From Hallerella porci (GTDB taxonomy: Bacteria; Fibrobacterota; Fibrobacteria; Fibrobacterales; Fibrobacteraceae), in contig NZ_QGHD01000004.1 in NCBI RefSeq assembly GCF_003148885.1, positions 31,110-95,109 on the forward strand: 64,000 bases of DNA. The letters are read 5' to 3'. Made by a program: the position numbers and the translations under genes. The notes beneath the pieces are model-generated. The model was not told the DNA's origin. It did not search any database and worked only from the letters and a program-made list of their open reading frames with translations. Positions 15,807 through 23,812 of the stretch are shown in pieces (position 1 is the first letter of the stretch; every line of letters begins with the position of its first letter).

Positions 15807-18215
15807 ATGGCCGCAAACGATAAACTCAGCGAAGAAGACATAAAAAACAGGTTCATTACGCCTGCAATCGAATCAAAAGGTTGGAATAAAAATGCCATTC
15901 GGATGGAATTCAAACTAACCGATGGCAAAATCAACATTCGCGGAAACAAGGCCCAGCGCGAAAAGGCAAAATTCGCCGATTATGTTTTGTTTTTAAATCC
16001 GGGGAACCCCATCGCAATTGTCGAAGCAAAAGACGAAACTTACGGCATCGCTCACGGTTTACAGCAAGCAATTGCCTACGCCCAAATGCTCGAAGTTCCA
16101 TTTGCATACAGTTCAAACGGGCACGGCTTTGTCGAGCACGACTTTTTGACAGGCAAAGAACGCGAACTTAAAATGGATGAATTTCCCACTTACGACGAAC
16201 TTTGCAAAAGATTCAAAGGTGAAATTCATGACGGAAAAGGCCTAGCAAAACTCGAAGAAAAAATCATCGACGAACCTTACTGCACAGGACAAGGCATCAA
16301 TTCGCCACGTTATTACCAGCGAAACGCCATAAACAAAACTCTTGCCGCAATCGCCCAAGGCAAAAACCGCGCCCTTTTAGTTATGGCGACAGGAACCGGA
16401 AAAACATACACCGCATTTCAAATCGTCTATCGTTTACTCAAAAGCGGATTAAAGAAAAAGATTCTTTATTTGGCCGACCGCAATATCTTAGTCGATCAAT
16501 CGATTGTTCAAGATTTTAAGCCGCTCGAAAAAGTCATTTGGAAAGTCCAACTAAACAAAGCGGACATTTCTAAAGCCTCATCGTATCAAGTTTACTTTGC
16601 GCTTTACCAACAACTTTTAGGCATCAAGGAAACGGACGACGATATTGAAAACGAGAAATATTCGGAGCGTTACAAGGAATTTTTTGCGCCCGACTTTTTT
16701 GATTTCATTATCGTTGACGAATGCCACAGGGGTTCTGCCAAAGCCGACAGCAACTGGCGAAAAATTTTGGAATACTTTTCAAAGGCAACGCAGCTCGGCA
16801 TGACGGCAACTTCCAAAGAAACTGCGTACCAATCCAACATCGGCTATTTTGGTGAACCCGTTTACACTTACAGCCTAAACGATGGAATCGAAGACGGCTT
16901 TTTAGCGCCCTTTAAATTTATCAATCTAAGCTTAAACATAAGCGATGGCTGGCGCCCGTGCAAAGGACAATTAGACGCAAACGGAAACGAAATCCCCGAC
17001 AGAATTTACAACAACAAAGACTTTGATTACGGCATCGTCATCGAAGATCGCACAAGAGAAGTCGCCAAAACGATTACGGATTATTTAAAATTCACGGGCG
17101 ATAGATTTGCAAAAACCATTGTCTTTTGCGCAAACGAAGACCATGCCGACCGCATGCGAAAAGAACTTGTAAACGAAAACGCCGACCAGTGCAAAATCAA
17201 TTCCGATTATGTCGTGCGCATTACCGGTTCGGATGCCGAAGGAAAATCAAAACTCAAAGAATTTATTTCGGTGACTCAAAAGTATCCAGTCATCGCCACC
17301 ACAAGCAAATTGCTTTCGACAGGCGTCGATTGCAAAATGGTAAAGTTGATTGTGCTTGACCAAAATATTTCTTCGATGACGGAATTCAAGCAAATCGTCG
17401 GCCGCGGCACGCGCATCCGCGAAGCCGAAGGCAAATTGTCTTTTGCTATTATGGATTTGCGCAACATGCGCTCAATGTTTTTAGACCCCAAGTGGGACGG
17501 TCCCGCAGAACAAGACGAAAACTTTTCAAATGAACCCTGCCCGAAATGCGGCAAATATCCGTGCGAATGCCCAAAAGAGAACGAAAACGAACCTTGCAAA
17601 GTGTGCGGAAAATTCCCGTGTGAATGCAACAACCCAAAGCCTTACCAATGGATTGTCGATAAAAACGGATGCAAAGCTCAAGTTGTAAACGAAGAAGTAG
17701 CCACCTACGATTCGAACGGCAGTTTATTAAGAACAGAAACCATTATCGATTACACCAAGCGCAACATTTTAAATGAATTTGCAAACCTGAACTTTTTCGA
17801 AAAAGAATGGAAATCCAAAAAGCGCAAAAAAGAAATCATCGACATGTTTAAAGAAAAAGGCATTGATTTATTTGCGTTAAAAGAACAGCAAAATATGCAG
17901 GACATCGACATTTACGATTTCATGTGCCACCTCGCATTTAATAAAAAAACGCTCACGCGAAAAGAGCGCGCAAACCATGTGAAAAAGAAAGATTTCTTTA
18001 GCAAATACGGCGACAAGGCCCGCGAAGTATTGGAAGCCCTGCTTGAACGCTACATAAATTACAACATTACAGAAATTGAAGATTTGAAAATTTTGGACAA
18101 CGACCCATTTAGAAAATTCGGATCGAAAAAAGCAATCGTCAATCTGTTCGGTTCAAAAGATGGTTATCTTTTAGCTGTCAAAGAACTCGAAGATTTAATT
18201 TACGAAGCCGCGTAG
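15807..18215 (+). CDS. hsdR: type I restriction enzyme R subunit
   Basis: An 802-residue HsdR. The nuclease domain shows Asp in KFADYVLFL (about D58) and EAK at about 73-75. The helicase motor has Walker A GTGKT (about 196-200), DECH (about 304-307) and motif VI-like IVGRGTRIRE. A Cys-rich insert (CPKCGKYPCEC, then CKVCGKFPCEC) of two near-repeats lies near residues 575-605 and may bind zinc. The frame opens at 15660, but the ATG at 15807 has AAGGGAG upstream and matches the family N-terminus, so I chose it. It is separated from hsdM by a three-gene cassette. Confidence 0.93.
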   Translation: MAANDKLSEEDIKNRFITPAIESKGWNKNAIRMEFKLTDGKINIRGNKAQREKAKFADYVLFLNPGNPIAIVEAKDETYGIAHGLQQAIAYAQMLEVPFAYSSNGHGFVEHDFLTGKERELKMDEFPTYDELCKRFKGEIHDGKGLAKLEEKIIDEPYCTGQGINSPRYYQRNAINKTLAAIAQGKNRALLVMATGTGKTYTAFQIVYRLLKSGLKKKILYLADRNILVDQSIVQDFKPLEKVIWKVQLNKADISKASSYQVYFALYQQLLGIKETDDDIENEKYSERYKEFFAPDFFDFIIVDECHRGSAKADSNWRKILEYFSKATQLGMTATSKETAYQSNIGYFGEPVYTYSLNDGIEDGFLAPFKFINLSLNISDGWRPCKGQLDANGNEIPDRIYNNKDFDYGIVIEDRTREVAKTITDYLKFTGDRFAKTIVFCANEDHADRMRKELVNENADQCKINSDYVVRITGSDAEGKSKLKEFISVTQKYPVIATTSKLLSTGVDCKMVKLIVLDQNISSMTEFKQIVGRGTRIREAEGKLSFAIMDLRNMRSMFLDPKWDGPAEQDENFSNEPCPKCGKYPCECPKENENEPCKVCGKFPCECNNPKPYQWIVDKNGCKAQVVNEEVATYDSNGSLLRTETIIDYTKRNILNEFANLNFFEKEWKSKKRKKEIIDMFKEKGIDLFALKEQQNMQDIDIYDFMCHLAFNKKTLTRKERANHVKKKDFFSKYGDKAREVLEALLERYINYNITEIEDLKILDNDPFRKFGSKKAIVNLFGSKDGYLLAVKELEDLIYEAA

Positions 18216-18221
18216 GTTTTT

Positions 18222-18686
18222 ATGCTTTTATACCATGGAAGTGATTGTAAAATTGAATTCCCTGAAATTCGAAAGACGAAATATTCAAAAGATTTCTCAT
18301 GGGGATTTTATTGTACCAATAATTATGAGCAGGCATGCAGGTGGGCAGAACGAAAGCTTATCAATGCATTTATCAATGTTTATGAATATTCAGAAAATCA
18401 AGAATTAAAAATTTTGAAATTCTCAGACATGAATGATGAATGGTTAAACTTTATTGCCAAATGCCGCAAAGGAATTTTACACGATTATGATATTGTAGAA
18501 GGTCCAATGGCAGATGATACCATTTGGAATTTTGTAAACGATTATTTAGAAGGTAATATTTCTAAAGAAGTTTTTTTTGAATATGCAAAATTTAAACACC
18601 CTACGCATCAAATAAGTTTTCATAGCATTCGCGCTTTAGATTGTCTGAAGTTTGTAAAAGGAGAATCATTATGCTCAAAGAAATAA
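18222..18686 (+). CDS. DUF3990 protein, ADP-ribosyltransferase-like
   Basis: A 154-residue protein starting LLYHGSDCKIEFPEI, then SKDFSWGFYCTNNYEQACRW, and ending HQISFHSIRALDCLKFVKG. These are the typical landmarks of DUF3990 as I recall it, a family placed in the ADP-ribosyltransferase clan: His in strand 1, a GFY-x-T strand, and the closing SFH-x(4)-AL block. Such proteins are suspected toxins or effectors in small cassettes. It begins seven bases after hsdR stops and overlaps the next gene by 16 bases. The catalytic Glu or its replacement cannot be assigned by eye. Confidence 0.72.
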   Translation: MLLYHGSDCKIEFPEIRKTKYSKDFSWGFYCTNNYEQACRWAERKLINAFINVYEYSENQELKILKFSDMNDEWLNFIAKCRKGILHDYDIVEGPMADDTIWNFVNDYLEGNISKEVFFEYAKFKHPTHQISFHSIRALDCLKFVKGESLCSKK

Positions 18687-19117
18687 AAGATGATGTGTTT
18701 TATGTATGCACAATGATTGAATTTGTAGCACGAGCAACCCACAATAAAGTAGGCGATGTTATTAAATACATTTCAGATGATGATTTAGCACATGAATTAA
18801 AAGCGGCTCCTATAAATCACTGCTTAACTTTTGAACAAGTTTGTGATGAATGGATAGAAAAGTATAAAATTGCAAATGGAGTCTTTGACAACATTTCAAC
18901 ATGCAAATATCAAGTTCCAACTGTCACATCCATTGGACGACTCTACCAACAGCTGATTTATAACGTCATCAAAGACGAAACCAAATTGATTCAAACGATT
19001 CGAGAAGTTTTTACCTCTTTTTTAAGCGAAGAAATTGCCAACTATAATTCGAGCCTTTATTACAGCAACCCCGATTACTTGCGCTGTTCCTATTTAGAAG
19101 GAACATTACTTGCGTAG
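18671..19117 (+). CDS. small hypothetical partner of the DUF3990 gene
   Basis: The ATG at 18671 inside the end of the DUF3990 gene gives 148 residues; the frame extends 10 codons further up, but GGAGAATC precedes 18671. The N-terminal half (FYVCTMIEFVARATHNKVGDVI, with HCLTFEQVCDEW later) resembles DUF3791-like proteins often found beside DUF3990, at low confidence. The C-terminal half (PTVTSIGRLYQQLI onward) looks like a separate helical module. The overlap implies coupled translation with the DUF3990 protein, as in toxin-antitoxin pairs; that role is inferred. Confidence 0.6.
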   Translation: MLKEIKDDVFYVCTMIEFVARATHNKVGDVIKYISDDDLAHELKAAPINHCLTFEQVCDEWIEKYKIANGVFDNISTCKYQVPTVTSIGRLYQQLIYNVIKDETKLIQTIREVFTSFLSEEIANYNSSLYYSNPDYLRCSYLEGTLLA

Positions 19118-19134
19118 ATAAAAAGGAGGTTTTT

Positions 19135-19551
19135 ATGCGAGCCTATAGCGAAGCTTATTTAGATGAAGTTGTAGAAACTCAAGGGCATCTTTTTGATTTT
19201 GTGGCACAAAATTTCAAAGATTTTGATACAGAGGATTTTATTTGTGCATACATGAATAGCAACACGCGAAAATACATCGATGAATCGCAGGCGTATGTAA
19301 ACACGATGAGCGCAAAGGAACTTTGGGAATATTTTACGACAAATGAGCATTACACTTTAAAAAATGGAAAATCGATGCAAGGTTTTATGCCCGACTGGAT
19401 AGGCGAATTTTATGCGTATTACCAGTGGTATACAAACATTCCTAGCGCCGAAGTGATAAAGAAAGTCCCTTTGGAATTTTTGAAAAAAGCCTACCCCGCT
19501 TTGCATGATTTAGACTTGAAACTCGCAGTCGAAAAAACTTTACAACAATAA
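19135..19551 (+). CDS. hypothetical protein, third gene of the DUF3990 cassette
   Basis: A 138-residue soluble, mainly helical protein (MRAYSEAYLDEVVETQGHLF) with a Trp/Tyr-rich centre (MPDWIGEFYAYYQWYTN). AAAAGGAGG just before the ATG is a very strong ribosome site. It lies 17 bases after the previous gene and 8 before hsdM, so it is embedded in the hsdR-hsdM transcript. No function is known to me; the context suggests it belongs with the two preceding genes. Confidence 0.6.
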   Translation: MRAYSEAYLDEVVETQGHLFDFVAQNFKDFDTEDFICAYMNSNTRKYIDESQAYVNTMSAKELWEYFTTNEHYTLKNGKSMQGFMPDWIGEFYAYYQWYTNIPSAEVIKKVPLEFLKKAYPALHDLDLKLAVEKTLQQ

Positions 19552-19559
19552 GGAATTTT

Positions 19560-21008
19560 ATGAATTTATCGAATTTTGTCAAACGAATCCGCGACATCAT
19601 GCGTAACGACGCAGGCATTAACGGCGACGCTCAACGCATCGAACAAATCGCCTGGATGTTGTTTTTAAAAGTCTACGACGAAAAAGAAAACGACTGGGAA
19701 CTAGACGACGATTACGAATCGATTATCCCCGAAAAATTGCGCTGGCGAAACTGGGCAAAAAATGCAAACCTAACCGGCGACGAACTTTTGGACTTTGTCA
19801 ACCTCAAATTATTTGTCGGATTAAAAAAGTTAAATGTCGACACAAACACGCCCATGAAAAAGGCAATCGTCAAATCGACATTCACCGATGCGAATAACTA
19901 CATGAAAGACGGCGTTTTGCTTCGCCAAATTATAAACGTCATCGATGAACTCGATTTATCAAACTACGAAGAAAGCCACGCCTTTGGAGAAATTTACGAA
20001 TCGATTTTAAAAGAAATGCAAAGCGCAGGCTCTTCGGGCGAATTTTACACCCCGCGTGCCGTCACCGACTTTATGGCAAAAGTCATCAAGCCCAAAGTGG
20101 GCGAAGTGATGGCCGACTTCGCTTGCGGAACAGGCGGCTTTATCACAAGCTGGCTAAACGAACTCGATGCAAAAGTCAAAACCGCAAGCGACCGCGAAGA
20201 TTTTAACAATTCCATTTACGGCATCGAAAAAAAGCAATTCCCTTACATGCTGTGCGTCACCAACATGCTTTTGCACAACATCGACATGCCGCGCATTTAC
20301 CACGATAATTCGCTCACCAAAAACATTTTAGACTACACCGAAAAAGATAAATTCGACGTCATTTTAATGAACCCGCCCTACGGCGGCGCCGAAAAAGAAA
20401 GCATCAAACAAAATTTCCCCGACGATTTAGCCTCGAGCGAAACCGCCGACTTGTTTGTCTCTTTAATCATGTACCGCTTAAAACAAGACGGACGCTGCGC
20501 CATCATTTTACCCGACGGATTTTTATTCGGCACCGACAACGCCAAAGTTTCCATCAAGCAAAAACTCTTCAACGAATTTAACCTGCACACGATTATCCGC
20601 TTGCCCCACAGCGTCTTTGCGCCCTACACAAGCATTACCACCAACATTTTGTTCTTCGATAAAACAGGCCCCACCAAAAAGACTTGGTTTTACCGCCTCG
20701 ACATGCCCGAAGGCTACAAGAATTTTTCGAAAACAAAACCGATGAAACTCGAACATTTCGCCCCCGCTTTAGACTGGTGGAAAAACCGAAAAGCAATTAC
20801 CCAAGACGGCTTTGACAAATCCAAATGCTACACCGTAAAAGAACTCGCCGAGCGCGGATTAAACATTGACCTTTGCGGCTACCCGCACGAAGAAGAAGAA
20901 ATTTTAGAACCCAAAGATTTAATCCAGCAATTCAAAGAAAAACGCGAAAGCCTCAACGCTCAAATGGATAAAACGCTAGAAAAAATTGAAAAAATGATTG
21001 CAATGTAA
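19560..21008 (+). CDS. hsdM: type I restriction-modification M subunit
   Basis: A 482-residue N6-adenine methyltransferase. The helical HsdM N-terminal domain (RIEQIAWMLFLKVYDEKE) is followed by EFYTPRAVTDFM, SAM motif I FACGTGGF (about 187-194) and catalytic motif IV NPPYGG (about 271-276). It forms the modification enzyme with HsdS. AAGGAATTTT before the ATG gives the ribosome site. The hsdS gene lies 2.8 kb downstream, not adjacent as usual, because accessory genes intervene. Confidence 0.95.
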   Translation: MNLSNFVKRIRDIMRNDAGINGDAQRIEQIAWMLFLKVYDEKENDWELDDDYESIIPEKLRWRNWAKNANLTGDELLDFVNLKLFVGLKKLNVDTNTPMKKAIVKSTFTDANNYMKDGVLLRQIINVIDELDLSNYEESHAFGEIYESILKEMQSAGSSGEFYTPRAVTDFMAKVIKPKVGEVMADFACGTGGFITSWLNELDAKVKTASDREDFNNSIYGIEKKQFPYMLCVTNMLLHNIDMPRIYHDNSLTKNILDYTEKDKFDVILMNPPYGGAEKESIKQNFPDDLASSETADLFVSLIMYRLKQDGRCAIILPDGFLFGTDNAKVSIKQKLFNEFNLHTIIRLPHSVFAPYTSITTNILFFDKTGPTKKTWFYRLDMPEGYKNFSKTKPMKLEHFAPALDWWKNRKAITQDGFDKSKCYTVKELAERGLNIDLCGYPHEEEEILEPKDLIQQFKEKRESLNAQMDKTLEKIEKMIAM

Positions 21009-21023
21009 AAGTTGGGAGGGACA

Positions 21024-22223
21024 ATGAGTAAAAAAGAAATGAAAAAGCCAATACAAAACCACGAATTTCAATTCGGTGAAGTATTAAATATTATTCAAAC
21101 TCATCAAAAGAAAGCCGCTTCTGTTGTAAATGAACAGATGATTTTAACAGCATGGGCAGTGGGTGAATATGTTTCTAACAAGCTTAAAAACAAGGCTTGG
21201 GGCAGCAAAGTTGTAACGGAACTTTCAGAATACATATGCACAAAGCAGCCTGACTTAAAAGGTTTTGGAAAGCGGCATATTTATAACATGGTAAAGTTCT
21301 ACGATGAATATTCTTCGCCATCATTTTACGAAACAGTTTGCAGGTATCTGCCCAAAACAATGGCACAGAATCAGAGTGTTTTAATTGAAGATAAATCAAA
21401 TACAAGCAAAAATCAAATAATACAGCAACATGTTGAACAAATACAGCCAACTGAAATTGTGCAATCACTGATTGCACAATTAGGAAAAATTTTATCTCTT
21501 ACAACCTTTACAAACCATTTAATTATTTTAACCAACTGCAAAACATACGAAGAACGTTTGTTTTATATCCTTTATGCGAATAAAGAGCGTTTATCCACAA
21601 GAGAACTACGCCGTTGCATAGAAAACCAAACCTATTCATCACTTCTTTCTGACAAGAAATCCCTTTCAAAAGGAATGCTTGAAGCATACCCCAATGCAAA
21701 CTTTTTACTTAAAGACACATTGTTTGTAGACTTTTTGGGGTTGCCGCAAAAGCACAGCGAATCAAAACTTAAAAAAGGTTTGCTTGAACACATGAAAGAA
21801 TTTATTCTTGAACTGGGTAAAGATTTTATCTTTATGGATCAGGAATATAATTTGCAAGTAGGTTCATCTACTTACAAGGCAGATTTACTTTTCTATCACA
21901 GAGGTTTGCAGGCTCTTGTTGCTGTCGAACTTAAAAAGACAAAATTTAATCCTAGAGATTTAGGTCAATTGGAATTTTATTTAGAAGCCCTTGACCGAGA
22001 TGTAAAACGTTCAAATGAAAATCCATCTATTGGAATTTTATTGTGCCCAAGTGCAGATAAAGTTGTTGTTGAATATGCCATGAGCCGAAGTATGTCTCCT
22101 ACGATGATTGCCGAATACAAGCGCATTTTAATTCCACAGGAACAAATGCAGCGCATGTTGAATGAATTCTGCTCTTTCTATGAAAAAGAAGAAAAATCTA
22201 CCCCAAGAAACTTAAACCCATGA
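21024..22223 (+). CDS. DUF1016 / YhcG-type PD-(D/E)XK nuclease-domain protein (copy 1)
   Basis: A 399-residue protein from ATG 21024 behind GGGAGGG. The N-terminal DUF1016_N region (QMILTAWAVGEYVSNKL) is followed by a linker, then a C-terminal nuclease-like domain with YKADLLFYH and VAVELKKTKF, the D...E-x-K pattern of PD-(D/E)XK enzymes. Such genes recur as accessory genes within type I RM loci; their role is not settled. The linker contains a 27-base perfect inverted repeat (21455-21481). It is more AT-rich than hsdM, which suggests separate acquisition. Its stop overlaps the next gene (ATGA). Confidence 0.85.
   Translation: MSKKEMKKPIQNHEFQFGEVLNIIQTHQKKAASVVNEQMILTAWAVGEYVSNKLKNKAWGSKVVTELSEYICTKQPDLKGFGKRHIYNMVKFYDEYSSPSFYETVCRYLPKTMAQNQSVLIEDKSNTSKNQIIQQHVEQIQPTEIVQSLIAQLGKILSLTTFTNHLIILTNCKTYEERLFYILYANKERLSTRELRRCIENQTYSSLLSDKKSLSKGMLEAYPNANFLLKDTLFVDFLGLPQKHSESKLKKGLLEHMKEFILELGKDFIFMDQEYNLQVGSSTYKADLLFYHRGLQALVAVELKKTKFNPRDLGQLEFYLEALDRDVKRSNENPSIGILLCPSADKVVVEYAMSRSMSPTMIAEYKRILIPQEQMQRMLNEFCSFYEKEEKSTPRNLNP
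21455..21481. repeat. 27-base perfect palindrome inside copy 1 of DUF1016
   Basis: Thirteen-base arms (AATTGTGCAATCA and its complement) around a single C at 21468. It falls in the variable linker between the two domains, encoding EIVQSLIAQLG. The second DUF1016 gene has a comparable palindrome in the equivalent linker. Confidence 0.85.
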
Positions 22224-22639
22224 CAGAAAACCAGAACACAGAATACAAGCTCATATTAACCGATAAATTTGAGCGCGCTGCTGTTTCTTTTTTGAACAGC
22301 AAAATGGGTGGTGTGCTTTATATTGGAATTGACGATGACGGAAAATTTAATATCCTTGCATATCTTTTTGCAGACCAAAACGGCACTGTAAATGCAAATG
22401 GCGGAATAAATGGCTCTGTAAATGACACTAAAAACGGCACTGTAAATCTTTTAGAATCAGAACGCCTTGTTTTAGAAGAAATAAAAAGAAATCCCCACGT
22501 TACAATGAATGAAATTGTTATTGTAACAGATATTTCCAGACGAACAGTTGCAAGGGCTTTAAAAACCTTGCAGGAAAAGCAAATTATTTGCCGAATTGGA
22601 GCCGATAAAAACGGACATTGGAAAATCATTAACGAATAA
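22220..22639 (+). CDS. collapsed AlbA_2-type/winged-helix gene
   Basis: A 139-residue remnant of a longer AlbA_2 (Schlafen-type divergent AAA-4) regulator. Residues 1-43 match the AlbA_2 start (NTEYKLILTDKFERAAVSFL, then GGVLYIGIDDDGK). The frame then jumps straight to a later block, FNILAYLFADQNG, found well downstream in full-length homologues, followed by a Gly/Asn-rich linker with repeated NGTVN and a C-terminal HTH (VTDISRRTVARALKTLQEKQ). It looks like an in-frame internal deletion of more than 100 residues. It could still act as an HTH regulator. It overlaps the previous stop by four bases. Confidence 0.6.
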   Translation: MTENQNTEYKLILTDKFERAAVSFLNSKMGGVLYIGIDDDGKFNILAYLFADQNGTVNANGGINGSVNDTKNGTVNLLESERLVLEEIKRNPHVTMNEIVIVTDISRRTVARALKTLQEKQIICRIGADKNGHWKIINE

Positions 22640-22662
22640 ACAAATTTATAACAGGACGCCTC

Positions 22663-22737
22663 ATGACCCACACCCAACTCAAAAACTCGATTTTACAACT
22701 CGCCGTAAGCGGCCGATTTGAAGAATTTAGGAGATGA
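22663..22737 (+). pseudogene. duplicated 5' fragment of hsdS
   Basis: From GGACGCCTC-ATG onward, the leader and the first 18 codons nearly copy the start of the real hsdS at 23813 (MTHTQLKNSILQLAVSGR in both, with a few silent differences). After codon 18 the frame runs FEEFRR and stops at 22735-22737. The stop lies two bases before the ATG of the next gene, and its last codons contain that gene's AGGAG. It is therefore a 24-codon hsdS stub that now acts as a leader peptide or a recombination scar. Confidence 0.85.
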
Positions 22738-22738
22738 A

Positions 22739-23797
22739 ATGAGCGAAAACAAAAATGAACTAACAGAATTCGCACCGCTTGTAGAAGATATTAAAAGCGT
22801 CATTTTTACAGGCAGGGATTTAGCCTATAACGCTACAAACCGTGCCATTGTGCTCACTTACTGGAATGTGGGCAAACGCATTGTTTTGCAGGAACAAAAA
22901 GGAAATGCCCGAGCAGAATACGGCACCGCTTTAATTGAGCTTTTAGCATCTGAACTTACTAAGGAATTTGGCCCAAGTTACTCAAAGCGAAATTTGCAAT
23001 ATTTCCGCAAATTTTATTTAGCCTTTGAAGATGAGCAAATTGTGAACACATGTGTTCACAATTTAAATTGGTCGCACTTTAGAACTCTTTTACGTATAAC
23101 AGATGAAAATGCACGCCTCTGGTATTTAAAAGAAGCTTGTTCAGAAAACTGGAGCGTGCGTACATTGGATAGAAATATTTCAACACAATATTACTACAGG
23201 CTTTTACAATCTCCAAAGAAAAATGAAGTCATAAATGAAATGCTTGCAAAAACCGCTCAAACAAAAAAACAGCCTTTGGAACTGATTAAAAATCCTATCG
23301 TTGCAGAGTTTTTAGGATTTAAACTTGAAAGTTCTAGTATAGAAAGCGACTTAGAAAGTGCAATTCTTAATCATATCCGCGATTTTTTAATGGAAATGGG
23401 CAAAGGTTTTGCATTTGTTGCCCGCCAGCAGCACATTGTAACCCAAACCGAAGATTATTACATTGACCTGGTTTTTTATAACATTGAACTTAAATGCTAT
23501 GTGATAATCGATTTGAAAATGGGGAAAATCACTCATCAAGATGTAGGGCAAATTGATATGTATGTGCGTATGTATGATGACCTGAAGCGCAAAGAAGGTG
23601 ACAATCCGACACTAGGAATTTTGCTTTGTTCAGAAACCGATGAAGACATAGCCCGCTATTCTGTGCTGCACGATAACGACCGCCTTTTTATGTCAAAATA
23701 TCTAACATTTTTGCCGACCAAAGAACAATTAAAAGCAGAAATAGAGCGTCAGAAAGAAATCTTTTATGCCCAACACCCGCAAAAGAATATGAACTAA
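22739..23797 (+). CDS. DUF1016 / YhcG-type PD-(D/E)XK nuclease-domain protein (copy 2)
   Basis: A 352-residue protein from ATG 22739 with AGGAG upstream. The DUF1016_N part (IVLTYWNVGKRIVLQEQ; YSKRNLQYFRKFYLAF) is followed by LNWSHFRTLLRI, typical of the family, and a C-terminal nuclease-like domain with YYIDLVFYN and CYVIIDLKMG, where the usual E-x-K is D-L-K. It differs clearly from copy 1. It is sandwiched between an hsdS stub and the intact hsdS start, so it probably entered by duplication or insertion at hsdS. A 28-base perfect palindrome lies in its linker. Confidence 0.85.
   Translation: MSENKNELTEFAPLVEDIKSVIFTGRDLAYNATNRAIVLTYWNVGKRIVLQEQKGNARAEYGTALIELLASELTKEFGPSYSKRNLQYFRKFYLAFEDEQIVNTCVHNLNWSHFRTLLRITDENARLWYLKEACSENWSVRTLDRNISTQYYYRLLQSPKKNEVINEMLAKTAQTKKQPLELIKNPIVAEFLGFKLESSSIESDLESAILNHIRDFLMEMGKGFAFVARQQHIVTQTEDYYIDLVFYNIELKCYVIIDLKMGKITHQDVGQIDMYVRMYDDLKRKEGDNPTLGILLCSETDEDIARYSVLHDNDRLFMSKYLTFLPTKEQLKAEIERQKEIFYAQHPQKNMN
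23037..23064. repeat. 28-base perfect palindrome inside copy 2 of DUF1016
   Basis: Fourteen-base arms with no loop (left arm AAATTGTGAACACA). It encodes QIVNTCVHNL in the linker just before LNWSHF. The arm includes TTGTGAACAC, the same word seen three times at 440-566; that may be chance. Confidence 0.9.
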
Positions 23798-23812
23798 TTT
23801 CAAGGACGCCCC

